From the NCBI GenBank assembly GCA_947167725.1, contig CAMVJF010000003.1:1-31306 (forward strand): a stretch of DNA of 31,306 nt, read 5' to 3'. The notes beneath the pieces were generated by a model. It was given only the letters and a program-made list of their open reading frames with translations. It did not search any database and had not been told where the DNA came from. Made by a program: the position numbers and the translations under genes. Shown here piece after piece: positions 1-7,021 of this stretch (positions within the stretch are counted from its first letter, which is position 1; each line of letters starts with the position of its first letter). This stretch comes from an uncultured Clostridia bacterium. GTDB taxonomy: Bacteria; Bacillota; Clostridia; Oscillospirales; Oscillospiraceae.

Positions 1-785
1 GAGAGCACCTGGGACGAGAGCAGGATCTCCATGCCCTCGCCCTCCAGCTTGCGCCGGAGCAGGGCGGTCAGCTCGCCGTCCATGCCGGGGAGCAGCCTCG
101 GCTGTAGCTCGACGACCGTCACCTTTGCGCCGTAGCGGAGATACACGCTGCCGAGCTCCAGACCGATGACGCCGCCGCCGATGACGAGCAGGCTCTCCGG
201 GATGTGGTCGAGCTGCAGGCAGGCGGTGGAATCCAGAACGGTCCGGCTCTCCTTCAGACCCGGGATGGGTGGGAGGATGGGACGGGAGCCCGCGGCAATG
301 ATGATCTTGTCCGCCGTGTAGAGCTCGGAGGCGGCCGGAACATATCGCGGCCCGGTGAAGACGGCCTCGCCCGCGACGAGCTCGATCTTGTTGGCCTTGC
401 ACAGGGCCCTGACGCCGAAGGTCAGCTTCTCGACGGTGGCGGCACGGAAGCCCTGGACCTTTTCCCAGTCGACGCGTACGTCGGCGCCCACGATGCCGAT
501 GTCGGCGCTCTTCGTGGCGGCGGCGTAGACCTCGGAGCAGTGGAGCATGGCCTTGGTTGGCATGCAGCCGCGGTTGAGGCAGGTGCCGCCGACCTTGTCC
601 TTTTCGATGAGCGTGACCTTCGCGCCGAGCTGTGCCGCGCGGATGGCCGCAACATAGCCGCCGGGGCCGCCGCCGATCACCAGGACGGAGCCGCCGGGCG
701 CCGCCGCGTCGGCCGGGGGATCGCCGCTCTTGACCGTTTTTTCAAAAGATTGTCCTGCCAGCAGCTTCTTTTCAGGCGCTGTCAT
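1..785 (-). CDS. lpdA: Dihydrolipoamide dehydrogenase (E3), partial at left edge
   Basis: E3 reoxidises the lipoyl arm of a 2-oxoacid (or acetoin) dehydrogenase complex with FAD and NAD+. The 261 visible residues carry an FAD-binding GGGPGG motif (about residues 38-43), the redox-active disulfide in GGTCLNRGC (C69, C74), and a second dinucleotide-binding GGGVIG motif near the window edge. The C-terminal dimerisation domain lies outside. The start at 785 has AAGGAGG about 12 bases upstream. Residues 1-32 are a Pro/Ala/Asp-rich linker of the kind that usually follows a fused lipoyl domain in clostridial E3 proteins, but no lipoyl domain precedes it. The gene lies 59 bp downstream of a TauE/SafE gene on the same strand, so the two probably share a transcript. 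The E1 and E2 partners are probably the genes at 18217-21418. Confidence 0.95.
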   Translation of the reverse strand, partial: MTAPEKKLLAGQSFEKTVKSGDPPADAAAPGGSVLVIGGGPGGYVAAIRAAQLGAKVTLIEKDKVGGTCLNRGCMPTKAMLHCSEVYAAATKSADIGIVGADVRVDWEKVQGFRAATVEKLTFGVRALCKANKIELVAGEAVFTGPRYVPAASELYTADKIIIAAGSRPILPPIPGLKESRTVLDSTACLQLDHIPESLLVIGGGVIGLELGSVYLRYGAKVTVVELQPRLLPGMDGELTALLRRKLEGEGMEILLSSQVL

Positions 786-844
786 AAATCGCACCGGCCT
801 CCTTTTTGCCGAATCGTCAAATCGGTTCGGCGGTTTTTCGTTGA

Positions 845-1636
845 TCATATACGATGAAGGTACTTCGCCGCGTTATACACGCACAGGGCGATGATCACCA
901 GCAGAAGGATGCTGAACAGCTTATCCACCGTCTCGTTATCCAGCTTCCGGCAGATCGCCCTTCCCACGATGCCGCCGGAGACGCCGCCTGCGATCATGAG
1001 CAGGAGAGCGGAGGGCTGGAACGGGGGTACGGCGTGAGTAAGCAAGGACAGCAGCAGATTGGCGATCTGGCTCAAAAGGATGATGTAGAGCGAGTTTTCG
1101 ACCGCCTGCTTGCTCTCATAACCGAGGAAATAATGGAGCACGACCAGGTTGAAGGGGCCTCCGCCGATGCCGAGGAAGCTGGACGCGCAGCCCAGCAGGA
1201 CGCCGATGACCGCACAGCCGCTTTTGCTCTTCACTGGTCTGGGGACGATCTTTTTCTTGTTCAGCGTATAGAGCAGGGTCCCGATGACCAGCACCATCAG
1301 GAGCAGGGCCTGCGCGGCGCCCAGAAGGCGGTCCTGGCGCAGGGCGCTCCGGATCAGCTGAAAGATCGCGTTTCCCAGCAGTCCGCCCAGCGCGGCGCTG
1401 ACGGCAAGGACATCGCTCCTGCCTTTTTCCAGTGCGCGGCTCTTCTGGGAGATGCTTCTTCCCACGCTGTACAGAGACATGGAAAGAACGGTGCAGCTCG
1501 ACATGAAGCTGATGACGGAGACGCTGGCAAAGCCGATCATATCCAGGACCGGCTTTATGATCACGCCGCCGCCGATCCCGCAGATCCCCCCGATCACGGA
1601 GGCGCAAAAGGCGAGCAGCAGAGCAAGAATGGCCAT
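845..1636 (-). CDS. TauE/SafE family membrane exporter 1
   Basis: Polytopic membrane protein of 263 residues with the two-fold repeat typical of the TauE/SafE (former DUF81) family. A glycine-rich turn follows the first helix (GGICGIGGGV, about residues 16-25) and its counterpart recurs in the second half (FLGIGGGPFN). Family members export sulfite, sulfoacetate or other organosulfonates, but many have no known substrate. The start at 1636 is preceded by an AGAGGA site. It is the first gene of a minus-strand pair with lpdA, and a perfect 20-bp LacI-type operator lies 68 bp upstream of the start codon. A second, diverged family member sits in the large operon at 12555. The family call is secure; the exported compound is unknown. 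Confidence 0.9.
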   Translation of the reverse strand: MAILALLLAFCASVIGGICGIGGGVIIKPVLDMIGFASVSVISFMSSCTVLSMSLYSVGRSISQKSRALEKGRSDVLAVSAALGGLLGNAIFQLIRSALRQDRLLGAAQALLLMVLVIGTLLYTLNKKKIVPRPVKSKSGCAVIGVLLGCASSFLGIGGGPFNLVVLHYFLGYESKQAVENSLYIILLSQIANLLLSLLTHAVPPFQPSALLLMIAGGVSGGIVGRAICRKLDNETVDKLFSILLLVIIALCVYNAAKYLHRI

Positions 1637-1668
1637 AGATGAAATCCTCTTCTCGTTTTCCTGTCTCC

Positions 1669-1674
1669 ATCATA
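1669..1674 (-). promoter_or_regulatory. Candidate -10 box of tauE-lpdA promoter
   Basis: On the minus strand this reads TATGAT, 5 of 6 to consensus, 33 bp upstream of the tauE start. The hexamer at the expected -35 position (1692-1697) reads CCTCAG, which is poor and suggests dependence on an activator. The centre of the LacI-type operator lies 42 bp upstream of the centre of this box. Confidence 0.5.
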
Positions 1675-1703
1675 GTGTTTTCCGGGAGCATCTGAGGAAA
1701 GAA

Positions 1704-1723
1704 TTCCGCAAACGTTTGCGGAA
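1704..1723. promoter_or_regulatory. LacI-family operator, perfect 20-bp palindrome
   Basis: TTCCGCAAACGTTTGCGGAA is a perfect inverted repeat with the central CG and the GCAAAC/GTTTGC half-sites typical of LacI/PurR/CcpA-type operators. It is the strongest of four related sites in the window, and a LacI-type regulator is encoded at 26410. It lies just upstream of the predicted -35 of the leftward tauE-lpdA promoter. Confidence 0.85.
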
Positions 1724-1877
1724 CGCTTCTCCTCCCGTACGCCGGCAGGAGAAAGCCGCCGTCCGGCAGAGCGGAGGAGACAGACGCTTTCGCTGAGACC
1801 GCCCGGAAAGGGGCGTGCGCATGAAGGGATCCCGGCGAAACGGCGCATTTGTTGCGTACTTTTTGCGTAAATTGTTA

Positions 1878-1906
1878 TTGACAGGCTGAAAAAGCAATGA
1901 TAAACC
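1878..1906 (+). promoter_or_regulatory. Sigma-A type promoter of the GldA-like gene
   Basis: A perfect -35 TTGACA (1878-1883) is followed after 17 bp by TAAACC (1901-1906), which is preceded by TGA as an extended -10. It lies about 70 bp upstream of the ATG at 1979. Unlike the operator-linked promoters in this window it has a consensus -35, so it may be less dependent on an activator. Confidence 0.6.
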
Positions 1907-1978
1907 GAAGACGAGAACGGCTTTCCGAAGAATACACCGGTACGCGAAAGAATACCAAGCTGTAAAGGAGATACTGCC

Positions 1979-3130
1979 ATGTCCAGGGAATACAGTCACA
2001 AGAACTTACTGCTCACCTCAACGACCAGGGCTTTCGGAAGCGTGCAGCGCTACATTCAGGGACCGGGAGAATTGAAGAACGTCTTTGCCTACGGGCGAAA
2101 GTACGGCGATCGCTTTCTGTTTATTGTGGACTCCGGCGTGATCGACATGATCCGCCGGCAGGTAGAGGTCATCGAGGACCGCGCGGGATGCACCTGCGTT
2201 TTCCATTCCTTCTTCGGGGAATGCTGCCAGGAGAATGTGGACCTCCTGGCAAAGGTCGCCCGCGAGAGCGGCTGCAACGTGGTCCTCGGCGTAGGCGGCG
2301 GCAAGGTGCTTGATACGGTCAAGCTGACGGCGGACGCCGTCGATCTGCCGCGGATCATCGTTCCCACCTCCGCCTCCAGCGACGCGCCGGCGGCGGACTG
2401 GGCGGCTGTTTATGACATCAACGGCGTGCATCTGGGCGGCGTTCCGACCACGCGCTGCACGGAGCTTGTGCTGGTGGATTCGACCATCATCGCCAGAGCG
2501 CCGGCCCGTCTTTTCGCGGCCGGCATCGCGGACGCGCTGGTGACCTGGTATGAGGCGGAGGCCAATGAACGCGCCTTCACGCCCAACTATATCGGAAAAG
2601 GCTATGCGCGGAGCCTCGCGGGCATGGCGATCGCCAAGGAATGCCACGACGTTCTGATCCGGGACGGAAAGATCGCCTATGAGGCGGTCAAATCCAAGCT
2701 GCTGACGCCGGCGGTGGAGAACATCATCGAGGCCAACATCCTGCTCAGCGGGCTCGGCTTTATGAACACGGGCTGCGCCGGAGCACACGGCATCCACAAC
2801 GGCATCTCCGAGATCGAGGAGGGAAAACAGTTCCTGCACGGCGAAAAGGTGGCCTTTGGCCTGCTGGGAGAGATGGTGCTGGAGAACGCGCCCAGAGAAA
2901 AGCTCTATGAGGTGATGGCGTTCCTGGATGACCTGGACCTGCCCATCACAATGGAGCAGTTCAACATCGCGTGCAGCGACGAGAATCTGGAGATCATCGT
3001 GGATCACGTCGTATATAAGAACGCGCTGATCCACAGGGAGCCGACGATGATCTCGCCGGAGCTGGTCCGCGACGCGATTGTCGCCGCGAATGAATTCGGC
3101 CACCGTTATCTGAGCGAGAAGAAGGGTTGA
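1979..3130 (+). CDS. Glycerol-dehydrogenase-like iron-containing/zinc alcohol dehydrogenase (GldA family)
   Basis: A 383-residue member of the GldA branch of family III alcohol dehydrogenases, which interconvert polyols and ketoses such as glycerol and dihydroxyacetone with NAD+. Visible marks are the NAD pyrophosphate loop GVGGGK (104-109), PTSASSDAP (129-137) and the metal ligands D185 (GIADAL), H270 (GAHGIHNG) and H287 (HGEKVAFG). Length matches the family. AAAGGAG lies just upstream of the ATG. It has its own promoter and is followed by a strong terminator, so it is a single-gene unit between tauE-lpdA and the large operon. Given the neighbouring triose/tetrose-type enzymes, its substrate may be a C3-C4 polyol or its sulfonated analogue rather than glycerol. 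That part is inference. Confidence 0.88.
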   Translation: MSREYSHKNLLLTSTTRAFGSVQRYIQGPGELKNVFAYGRKYGDRFLFIVDSGVIDMIRRQVEVIEDRAGCTCVFHSFFGECCQENVDLLAKVARESGCNVVLGVGGGKVLDTVKLTADAVDLPRIIVPTSASSDAPAADWAAVYDINGVHLGGVPTTRCTELVLVDSTIIARAPARLFAAGIADALVTWYEAEANERAFTPNYIGKGYARSLAGMAIAKECHDVLIRDGKIAYEAVKSKLLTPAVENIIEANILLSGLGFMNTGCAGAHGIHNGISEIEEGKQFLHGEKVAFGLLGEMVLENAPREKLYEVMAFLDDLDLPITMEQFNIACSDENLEIIVDHVVYKNALIHREPTMISPELVRDAIVAANEFGHRYLSEKKG

Positions 3131-3157
3131 CGCCGCAGACATAAAAAACGCGTTGAA

Positions 3158-3207
3158 GCGGCCGTTCGGGAGTGCCGTCCGGGCATTCCCGGACGGCCGC
3201 TTTTTTT
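3158..3207 (+). terminator. Rho-independent terminator of the GldA-like gene
   Basis: A 14-bp stem (3158-3171 with 3187-3200, one G-U pair) closes a 15-base loop and is followed by seven T residues (3201-3207). It lies 28 bp after the stop codon. Confidence 0.9.
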
Positions 3208-3287
3208 CGTATCGCGGCCGCTTTTGTTGACATGTTCCAAAAGCGGTGAGGCTTTTTTGAGCACTATTCTCAAAATCAAAAGGGAGC

Positions 3288-3322
3288 GCGCAGGCGGACA
3301 ATTTTGCCTGCGCACTTTTTTT
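3288..3322 (+). terminator. Second rho-independent terminator
   Basis: GCGCAGGC (3288-3295) pairs with GCCTGCGC (3306-3313) across a 10-base loop, followed by AC and seven T residues. Its T tract forms the left edge of the inverted repeat at 3318-3349, so the two structures compete. Confidence 0.75.
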
Positions 3323-3349
3323 CGGGAAAAGCACGCTTTTCCCGAAAAA
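3318..3349. repeat. 15-bp perfect inverted repeat
   Basis: The arm 3318-3332 (ending CGGGAAAAGC) is the exact reverse complement of 3335-3349, with only two bases between them. It lacks a clean downstream T tract on either strand, so it is not an obvious terminator. It overlaps the T tract of the preceding terminator and lies about 36 bp from the LacI-type operator. Confidence 0.7.
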
Positions 3350-3384
3350 CCGCGGAAGAAAAAGAACAAATAGAACGAAAAGAT

Positions 3385-3400
3385 ACGCAAACGTTTGCCT
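3385..3400. promoter_or_regulatory. LacI-family operator upstream of the large operon
   Basis: ACGCAAACGTTTGCCT contains the perfect 12-bp core GCAAACGTTTGC (3387-3398) and closely resembles PurR/CcpA-type boxes. It shares the core with the site at 1704-1723. It lies just upstream of the candidate promoter of the 19-gene run. Confidence 0.8.
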
Positions 3401-3409
3401 AAAAAGAGA

Positions 3410-3442
3410 TTGCTATTTCAAAAAAACCATGAGTAATATAAA
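3410..3442 (+). promoter_or_regulatory. Candidate promoter of the large operon
   Basis: TTGCTA (3410-3415) could serve as -35, with TAATAT (3434-3439) or the overlapping TATAAA (3437-3442) as -10. The exact -10 cannot be chosen from sequence: candidates lie 42 (AGTAAT), 44 or 47 bp from the operator centre. Confidence 0.4.
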
Positions 3443-3648
3443 GTCAGAGAGAATAGCATCATATCGGCTTTTTCCCGAAAGAGCGGCTGGATTTCAGCGC
3501 AGCATCGGGAGAAAAGACCGGCGTCGGCCGAGCGCTTTTCGTGAAAAAAAGAGGGAATTGCGCAAACAAAACACGATTGCGCAAAACACGGGGGAGACGG
3601 ACCGCGCAGGTCCGGAGAGAACGAATCATATCAGATAGGAGTTTTTCG

Positions 3649-4578
3649 ATGAAAGAGATATACGTCAATCTGAAGCGCTTTGAAGTGCCGAGATCGATGG
3701 GCGGGATCTGCCCCGCCGAGGATCCGGTGGACTGGATCCGGCAGGTCGTGAAGGAAACGATCGGGCTCGGCCTGGGCAGACTGGAGGACGTGGACGTGAC
3801 TTATTTCCTGCCGGAGGCGCTGCTGGTCCCCGCCATGGAGGCCATCGCCGAGGAGGATCCGGAGCAGGTGGGCTGCTTCAAGCTGGGCTGCGCGGGCGTA
3901 TTCCGCGAGGATGTGGAGCCGGGAAAAAACTTCGGCGCCTTCACGACCAACCGGCCCGCGGCCTCTCTGCAGGCGCTCGGGTGCAACTGGGTGGTCGTGG
4001 GCCACAGTGAAGAGCGCGCCGACAAGCTGTCGGCTCTCGCGCTTTATGACGCGATCGCCGGCATGCCCGGGAAACCGGACGCGGCCGTCAGCGCCGTGGA
4101 GCGGATGATCAGCGACGAGATGCTTTGCGCCCTGCGGCGCGGCATGGACGTGCTGTACTGCGTCGGAGAAACGGAAGAACAAAAGGGCTCTGCAGACCCG
4201 GCGGTCTATGAGCCGCGGGTACGGCGGGTGCTGCGCCGTCAGATCGAGGAGGGCGTCGCTCGCGGCGCCGCGATCCTGCGGGAAGGCCAGAGGCTCTGTA
4301 TCGCCTATGAGCCCATCTGGGCGATCGGTCCCGGCAAGACGCCGGCCACCGGAGACTACGTGGCCTTCGTGAGCGGCTGCATCAAGGAGCTGTGCCGGGA
4401 GCTGTGCGGCAGGGAGCTGCCGATCGTATACGGCGGCGGACTCAAAGAAGAAAACGCGGAAGAGATCGCATCGGTCAAGACCATCGACGGCGGCTTTGTC
4501 GCCCTCACCAAGTTCACACCGCCCATCTGCTTCGATGTGCGCAGTCTGAAGAACATCATCAGCGCCTATATGCGCTGA
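3649..4578 (+). CDS. Triosephosphate-isomerase-like protein 1 (extended TIM subfamily)
   Basis: A 309-residue TIM-barrel isomerase, about 60 longer than ordinary TpiA. All four catalytic positions of TIM are readable: N7 and K9 in VNLKRF, H119 in GHSEER and E221 in AYEPIWAIGPGKTP (loop 6). The phosphate-binding ends differ from standard TpiA: YGGS is YGGG (261-264), and the terminal VGGAS-type motif is replaced by VALTKF (284-289). Family knowledge: long TIM homologues beside RpiB-like proteins can be L-erythrulose-1-phosphate isomerases. Start chosen at 3649 because ATAGGAG is 7 bases upstream; the frame is open further upstream but lacks a site. It is the first gene of the large operon. Substrate unknown; an isomerase acting on a C3-C4 aldose/ketose pair is the safe reading. 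Confidence 0.88.
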   Translation: MKEIYVNLKRFEVPRSMGGICPAEDPVDWIRQVVKETIGLGLGRLEDVDVTYFLPEALLVPAMEAIAEEDPEQVGCFKLGCAGVFREDVEPGKNFGAFTTNRPAASLQALGCNWVVVGHSEERADKLSALALYDAIAGMPGKPDAAVSAVERMISDEMLCALRRGMDVLYCVGETEEQKGSADPAVYEPRVRRVLRRQIEEGVARGAAILREGQRLCIAYEPIWAIGPGKTPATGDYVAFVSGCIKELCRELCGRELPIVYGGGLKEENAEEIASVKTIDGGFVALTKFTPPICFDVRSLKNIISAYMR

Positions 4579-4687
4579 GAACAGAAATACACATGACCTC
4601 GGCCCCGGGCTGCGGGAGGCTCGGAGATCCGCGCGACGGCATCGGAGACACTGTATTATCTGAAAAGAAGAGGAAGGGTTTGTCAGT

Positions 4688-6145
4688 ATGAAGCTTGATT
4701 TCGAGTATGGAAACGGACTGATGTCCGCGCAGCTGCCCGACACCACAGATGTATTCATCCCCGGAGAGACCGTGGCCGATCCTCCCTGCCTGCCTCAGGA
4801 TTGGGACAGCCTTTACAACGCAACGCTGGAGAGCATCCGCAACCCGATCGGCATGCCCGCCCTGCGGGAGCTGGCAGGTCCCGGCAAGACCGTCGTTTTC
4901 GTCATTCCGGATATCGTCAAGGGCGGCATCCAGCCGACCAGCCATCGCAAGGTGGCGGTCCGCGCCTGTCTCGACGAACTGTTCGCCGCGGGGGTGGAGA
5001 AGAAGGATATCCTGTTCATCGTATCCAACGGCCTGCACCCCAGAGCCACGGTGGCAGAGATGCGCAAGATCTTCGGCGAGGAGCTGTTCAACGAGTTCTA
5101 TCCCAGCGGACAGATCACCTCCCATGACAGCGAGGACGCCGAGCACATGGTGGACCTCGGCTGTACCAGACGGGGCGATCCGGTCCTGATGAACAAGTAT
5201 GTGTTCGAATGTGATCTCCCGATCCTGATCGGCCACACCCAGGGCAACCCCTACGGCGGTTATTCCGGCGGCTATAAGCACAGCGCCACCGGCATCACCC
5301 ACTGGCGCTCCATCGCGAGCCACCACGTTCCCCGCGTGATGCACGGCCCGGACTTCACGCCCGTGTCCGGGCACTCCCTGATGCGGACCAAGTTTGACGA
5401 GATCAGCATGCACATGGAAGAGAAGATGGGCCATCCCTTCTTCTGCTGCGACGCGGTCCTGGATACGTACTCGAGACAGATCGCCGTCTTCAGCGGCTAC
5501 GCGGCCGAGATGCAGCCGGAGTCCTGGAAGGTCGCGGACAAGCGCACCTATGTGCCCTGGGCGGAAAAGAAATACGACATCATGGTGTTCGGTATGCCCC
5601 AGGATTTCCACTACGGCAACGGCATGGGCACCAATCCCATCCAGATGATGCAGGCGCTCTCCGCGCAGGTGATCCGGCACAAGCGGGTCATGAGCGAGCG
5701 CTGCGTGATCATCTGCTCGTCCATCTGCAACGGCTATTTCCATGACGAACGCTGGCCCTATCTGCGGGAGCTGTACGAGATGTTCCAGCACGATTATATG
5801 AATATCCTGCCGGACATGGACCGCTACGGGGAGTATTTCGCGACCAACGAGGAGTACGTCCGCAAATACCGTTTCGCAAACGCGTTCCATCCCTTCCACG
5901 GCTTCAGCATGATGAGCTGCGGGCACATCGCGGAGATGAACACCAGCGCCATCTATATCGTGGGCGCTCAGGAGCCGGGCATCGCCAGAGGCATGGGACT
6001 GAAGACTCGCGCCACCTTCGAGGAGGCGCTCGAGGACGCCATGAGGAAGTTCACCGGACCGGACCCCCATATTCTTGCGCTCCCCAGGACCTTTAAGATC
6101 GGCGCGGTCCACCTGTGCATGAAAGACGAAGGCTATCAGGGCTGA
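4688..6145 (+). CDS. LarA-like nickel-pincer racemase/epimerase homologue (DUF2088)
   Basis: A 485-residue protein of the lactate racemase LarA family, which uses a nickel pincer nucleotide bound to a lysine for hydride transfer at an alpha-hydroxy acid carbon. By hand alignment to Lactiplantibacillus LarA: D75 for D72, K78 for R75, H117 (NGLHPRAT) for H108, K197 (GGYSGGYK) for the cofactor lysine K184, and H213 for the nickel ligand H200. The second catalytic histidine, H174, is replaced by N187. The loss of one of the two acid/base histidines argues against simple lactate racemisation. No cofactor genes (larB, larC, larE) are in the window. It is flanked by TIM-like and transketolase genes, so a sugar-acid or sulfo-acid epimerase is possible. 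GGAAGG lies about 11 bases upstream of the start. Confidence 0.82.
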   Translation: MKLDFEYGNGLMSAQLPDTTDVFIPGETVADPPCLPQDWDSLYNATLESIRNPIGMPALRELAGPGKTVVFVIPDIVKGGIQPTSHRKVAVRACLDELFAAGVEKKDILFIVSNGLHPRATVAEMRKIFGEELFNEFYPSGQITSHDSEDAEHMVDLGCTRRGDPVLMNKYVFECDLPILIGHTQGNPYGGYSGGYKHSATGITHWRSIASHHVPRVMHGPDFTPVSGHSLMRTKFDEISMHMEEKMGHPFFCCDAVLDTYSRQIAVFSGYAAEMQPESWKVADKRTYVPWAEKKYDIMVFGMPQDFHYGNGMGTNPIQMMQALSAQVIRHKRVMSERCVIICSSICNGYFHDERWPYLRELYEMFQHDYMNILPDMDRYGEYFATNEEYVRKYRFANAFHPFHGFSMMSCGHIAEMNTSAIYIVGAQEPGIARGMGLKTRATFEEALEDAMRKFTGPDPHILALPRTFKIGAVHLCMKDEGYQG

Positions 6146-6160
6146 AGAGGGGGCTATACT

Positions 6161-7006
6161 ATGGTATCCAAGGAAAAACTCAAAGAGCTCAGGCTCTTCG
6201 CGGCCGACATCCGGATCGCCGCGCTGGAGGAATTCAAGGCGATCGGCGTTGGCCATGTAGGCGGCTCGATGTCTATCTGCGATCTGATGGCCTGCCTCTA
6301 CGGCGGCGTGATGCGCATCGACCCGTCGAACCCGCGCTGGGAGCAGAGGGACCGTTTCATCATGTCGAAGGGACACGCGGGTCCCGCCATGTATGCCGCG
6401 CTGGCTCTGCGCGGATACTTTGATCGGGAAGAGCTGCTCACCCTCAACCGGCCGGGGACAAGACTGCCCAGCCACACGGACTGCAACCGGACGCCCGGCG
6501 TGGATATGACCACCGGATCTCTCGGACAGGGCTTCTCTACCGCGCTGGGGATCGCCATGGGCTGCAAGAAGAAAAAACTGGACAGTTATGTATATGTGCT
6601 GCTGGGCGACGGCGAGTGTGAGGAAGGACAGATCTGGGAATGCGCGATCTTCGCACCGGCAAAGGGCCTGACCAACGTGATCGGCTTCGTGGATTATAAC
6701 AGACTGCAGATCTGCGGGACGCTGGAAGAGGTCGCCGGGCTGAGCGGGATCGGAGAAAAGTTCGCCGCCTTCGGCTGGCATGTGGTGGACGTGGCCGACG
6801 GCAACGACGTCGAGCAGATCCTGGAAGCCATCGACCGGGCGAAGGAAGCGGCGGACAAGCCCTCCATGATCATCCTCAACACCAAGAAAGGCAAGGGCTG
6901 CAGCTTCGCGGAGGACGTTTTCAACCACAACATGCCGGTCTCTGCGGAGCAGGCGGAGGAAGCGATCGCCGCGCTGGAGGCTTACAAAGCCGGGCTCATG
7001 GCCTGA
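6161..7006 (+). CDS. Transketolase, N-terminal subunit
   Basis: A 281-residue split transketolase subunit carrying the thiamine-diphosphate pyrophosphate domain. It moves a two-carbon ketol unit between sugars together with the next gene. Visible marks are H32 in GHVGGS, H72 in SKGHAGP, TGSLGQG, and the ThDP/metal motif GDGECEEGQIWE followed by DYNRLQICG. Length is normal for the subunit. It starts 15 bp after the LarA-like gene behind AGAGGGGG and is followed 15 bp later by the second subunit. In published sulfoglycolytic and apiose pathways such split transketolases act on unusual sugars (recalled family knowledge), so a dedicated substrate is likely here rather than housekeeping. Confidence 0.93.
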   Translation: MVSKEKLKELRLFAADIRIAALEEFKAIGVGHVGGSMSICDLMACLYGGVMRIDPSNPRWEQRDRFIMSKGHAGPAMYAALALRGYFDREELLTLNRPGTRLPSHTDCNRTPGVDMTTGSLGQGFSTALGIAMGCKKKKLDSYVYVLLGDGECEEGQIWECAIFAPAKGLTNVIGFVDYNRLQICGTLEEVAGLSGIGEKFAAFGWHVVDVADGNDVEQILEAIDRAKEAADKPSMIILNTKKGKGCSFAEDVFNHNMPVSAEQAEEAIAALEAYKAGLMA

Positions 7007-7021
7007 GGGGGGAGCGGAACG

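Larger units (their letters stand above)
1637..1978. other. Divergent intergenic region between tauE-lpdA and the GldA-like gene
   Basis: This 342-bp gap holds the leftward promoter and operator of tauE-lpdA and the rightward promoter of the GldA-like gene, which are listed separately. Between them are two direct copies of TTGCGTA (1852-1858 and 1863-1869, period 11), which could be a second regulator site just upstream of the rightward -35 box. No convincing gene is visible. Confidence 0.6.
3131..3648. other. Gene-free stretch with terminators, inverted repeat and operon promoter
   Basis: This 518-bp gap has two terminators (listed), a weaker hairpin (CCGCTTTT 3218-3225 with AAAAGCGG 3239-3246, followed by a T run), a 15-bp inverted repeat, a LacI-type operator and the operon promoter. 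Further downstream TTGCGCAAA occurs twice with period 20 (3558-3566 and 3577-3585). The region from the likely transcription start to the ATG would give an untranslated leader of about 200 bases. No convincing gene is seen in it. Confidence 0.6.

Noticed and set aside
204..857. Plus-strand open frame over the lpdA region
   Set aside because: The minus strand encodes a clear E3 with FAD and disulfide motifs; the plus frame has no recognisable motif.
3227..3255. TTGACA-like -35 at 3227-3232 suggesting a small RNA promoter
   Set aside because: No acceptable -10 at 16-18 bp; the hexamer falls in the loop of a hairpin.
3429..3638. Possible short leader peptide in the operon leader
   Set aside because: The ATG at 3429 overlaps the promoter region and has no ribosome binding site; composition is basic and unremarkable.
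5860..5892. GCAAAC-like sequence that resembles the LacI operator (CGCAAACGCGTT)
   Set aside because: It lies inside the LarA-like coding region, lacks the second half-site and has no promoter nearby.
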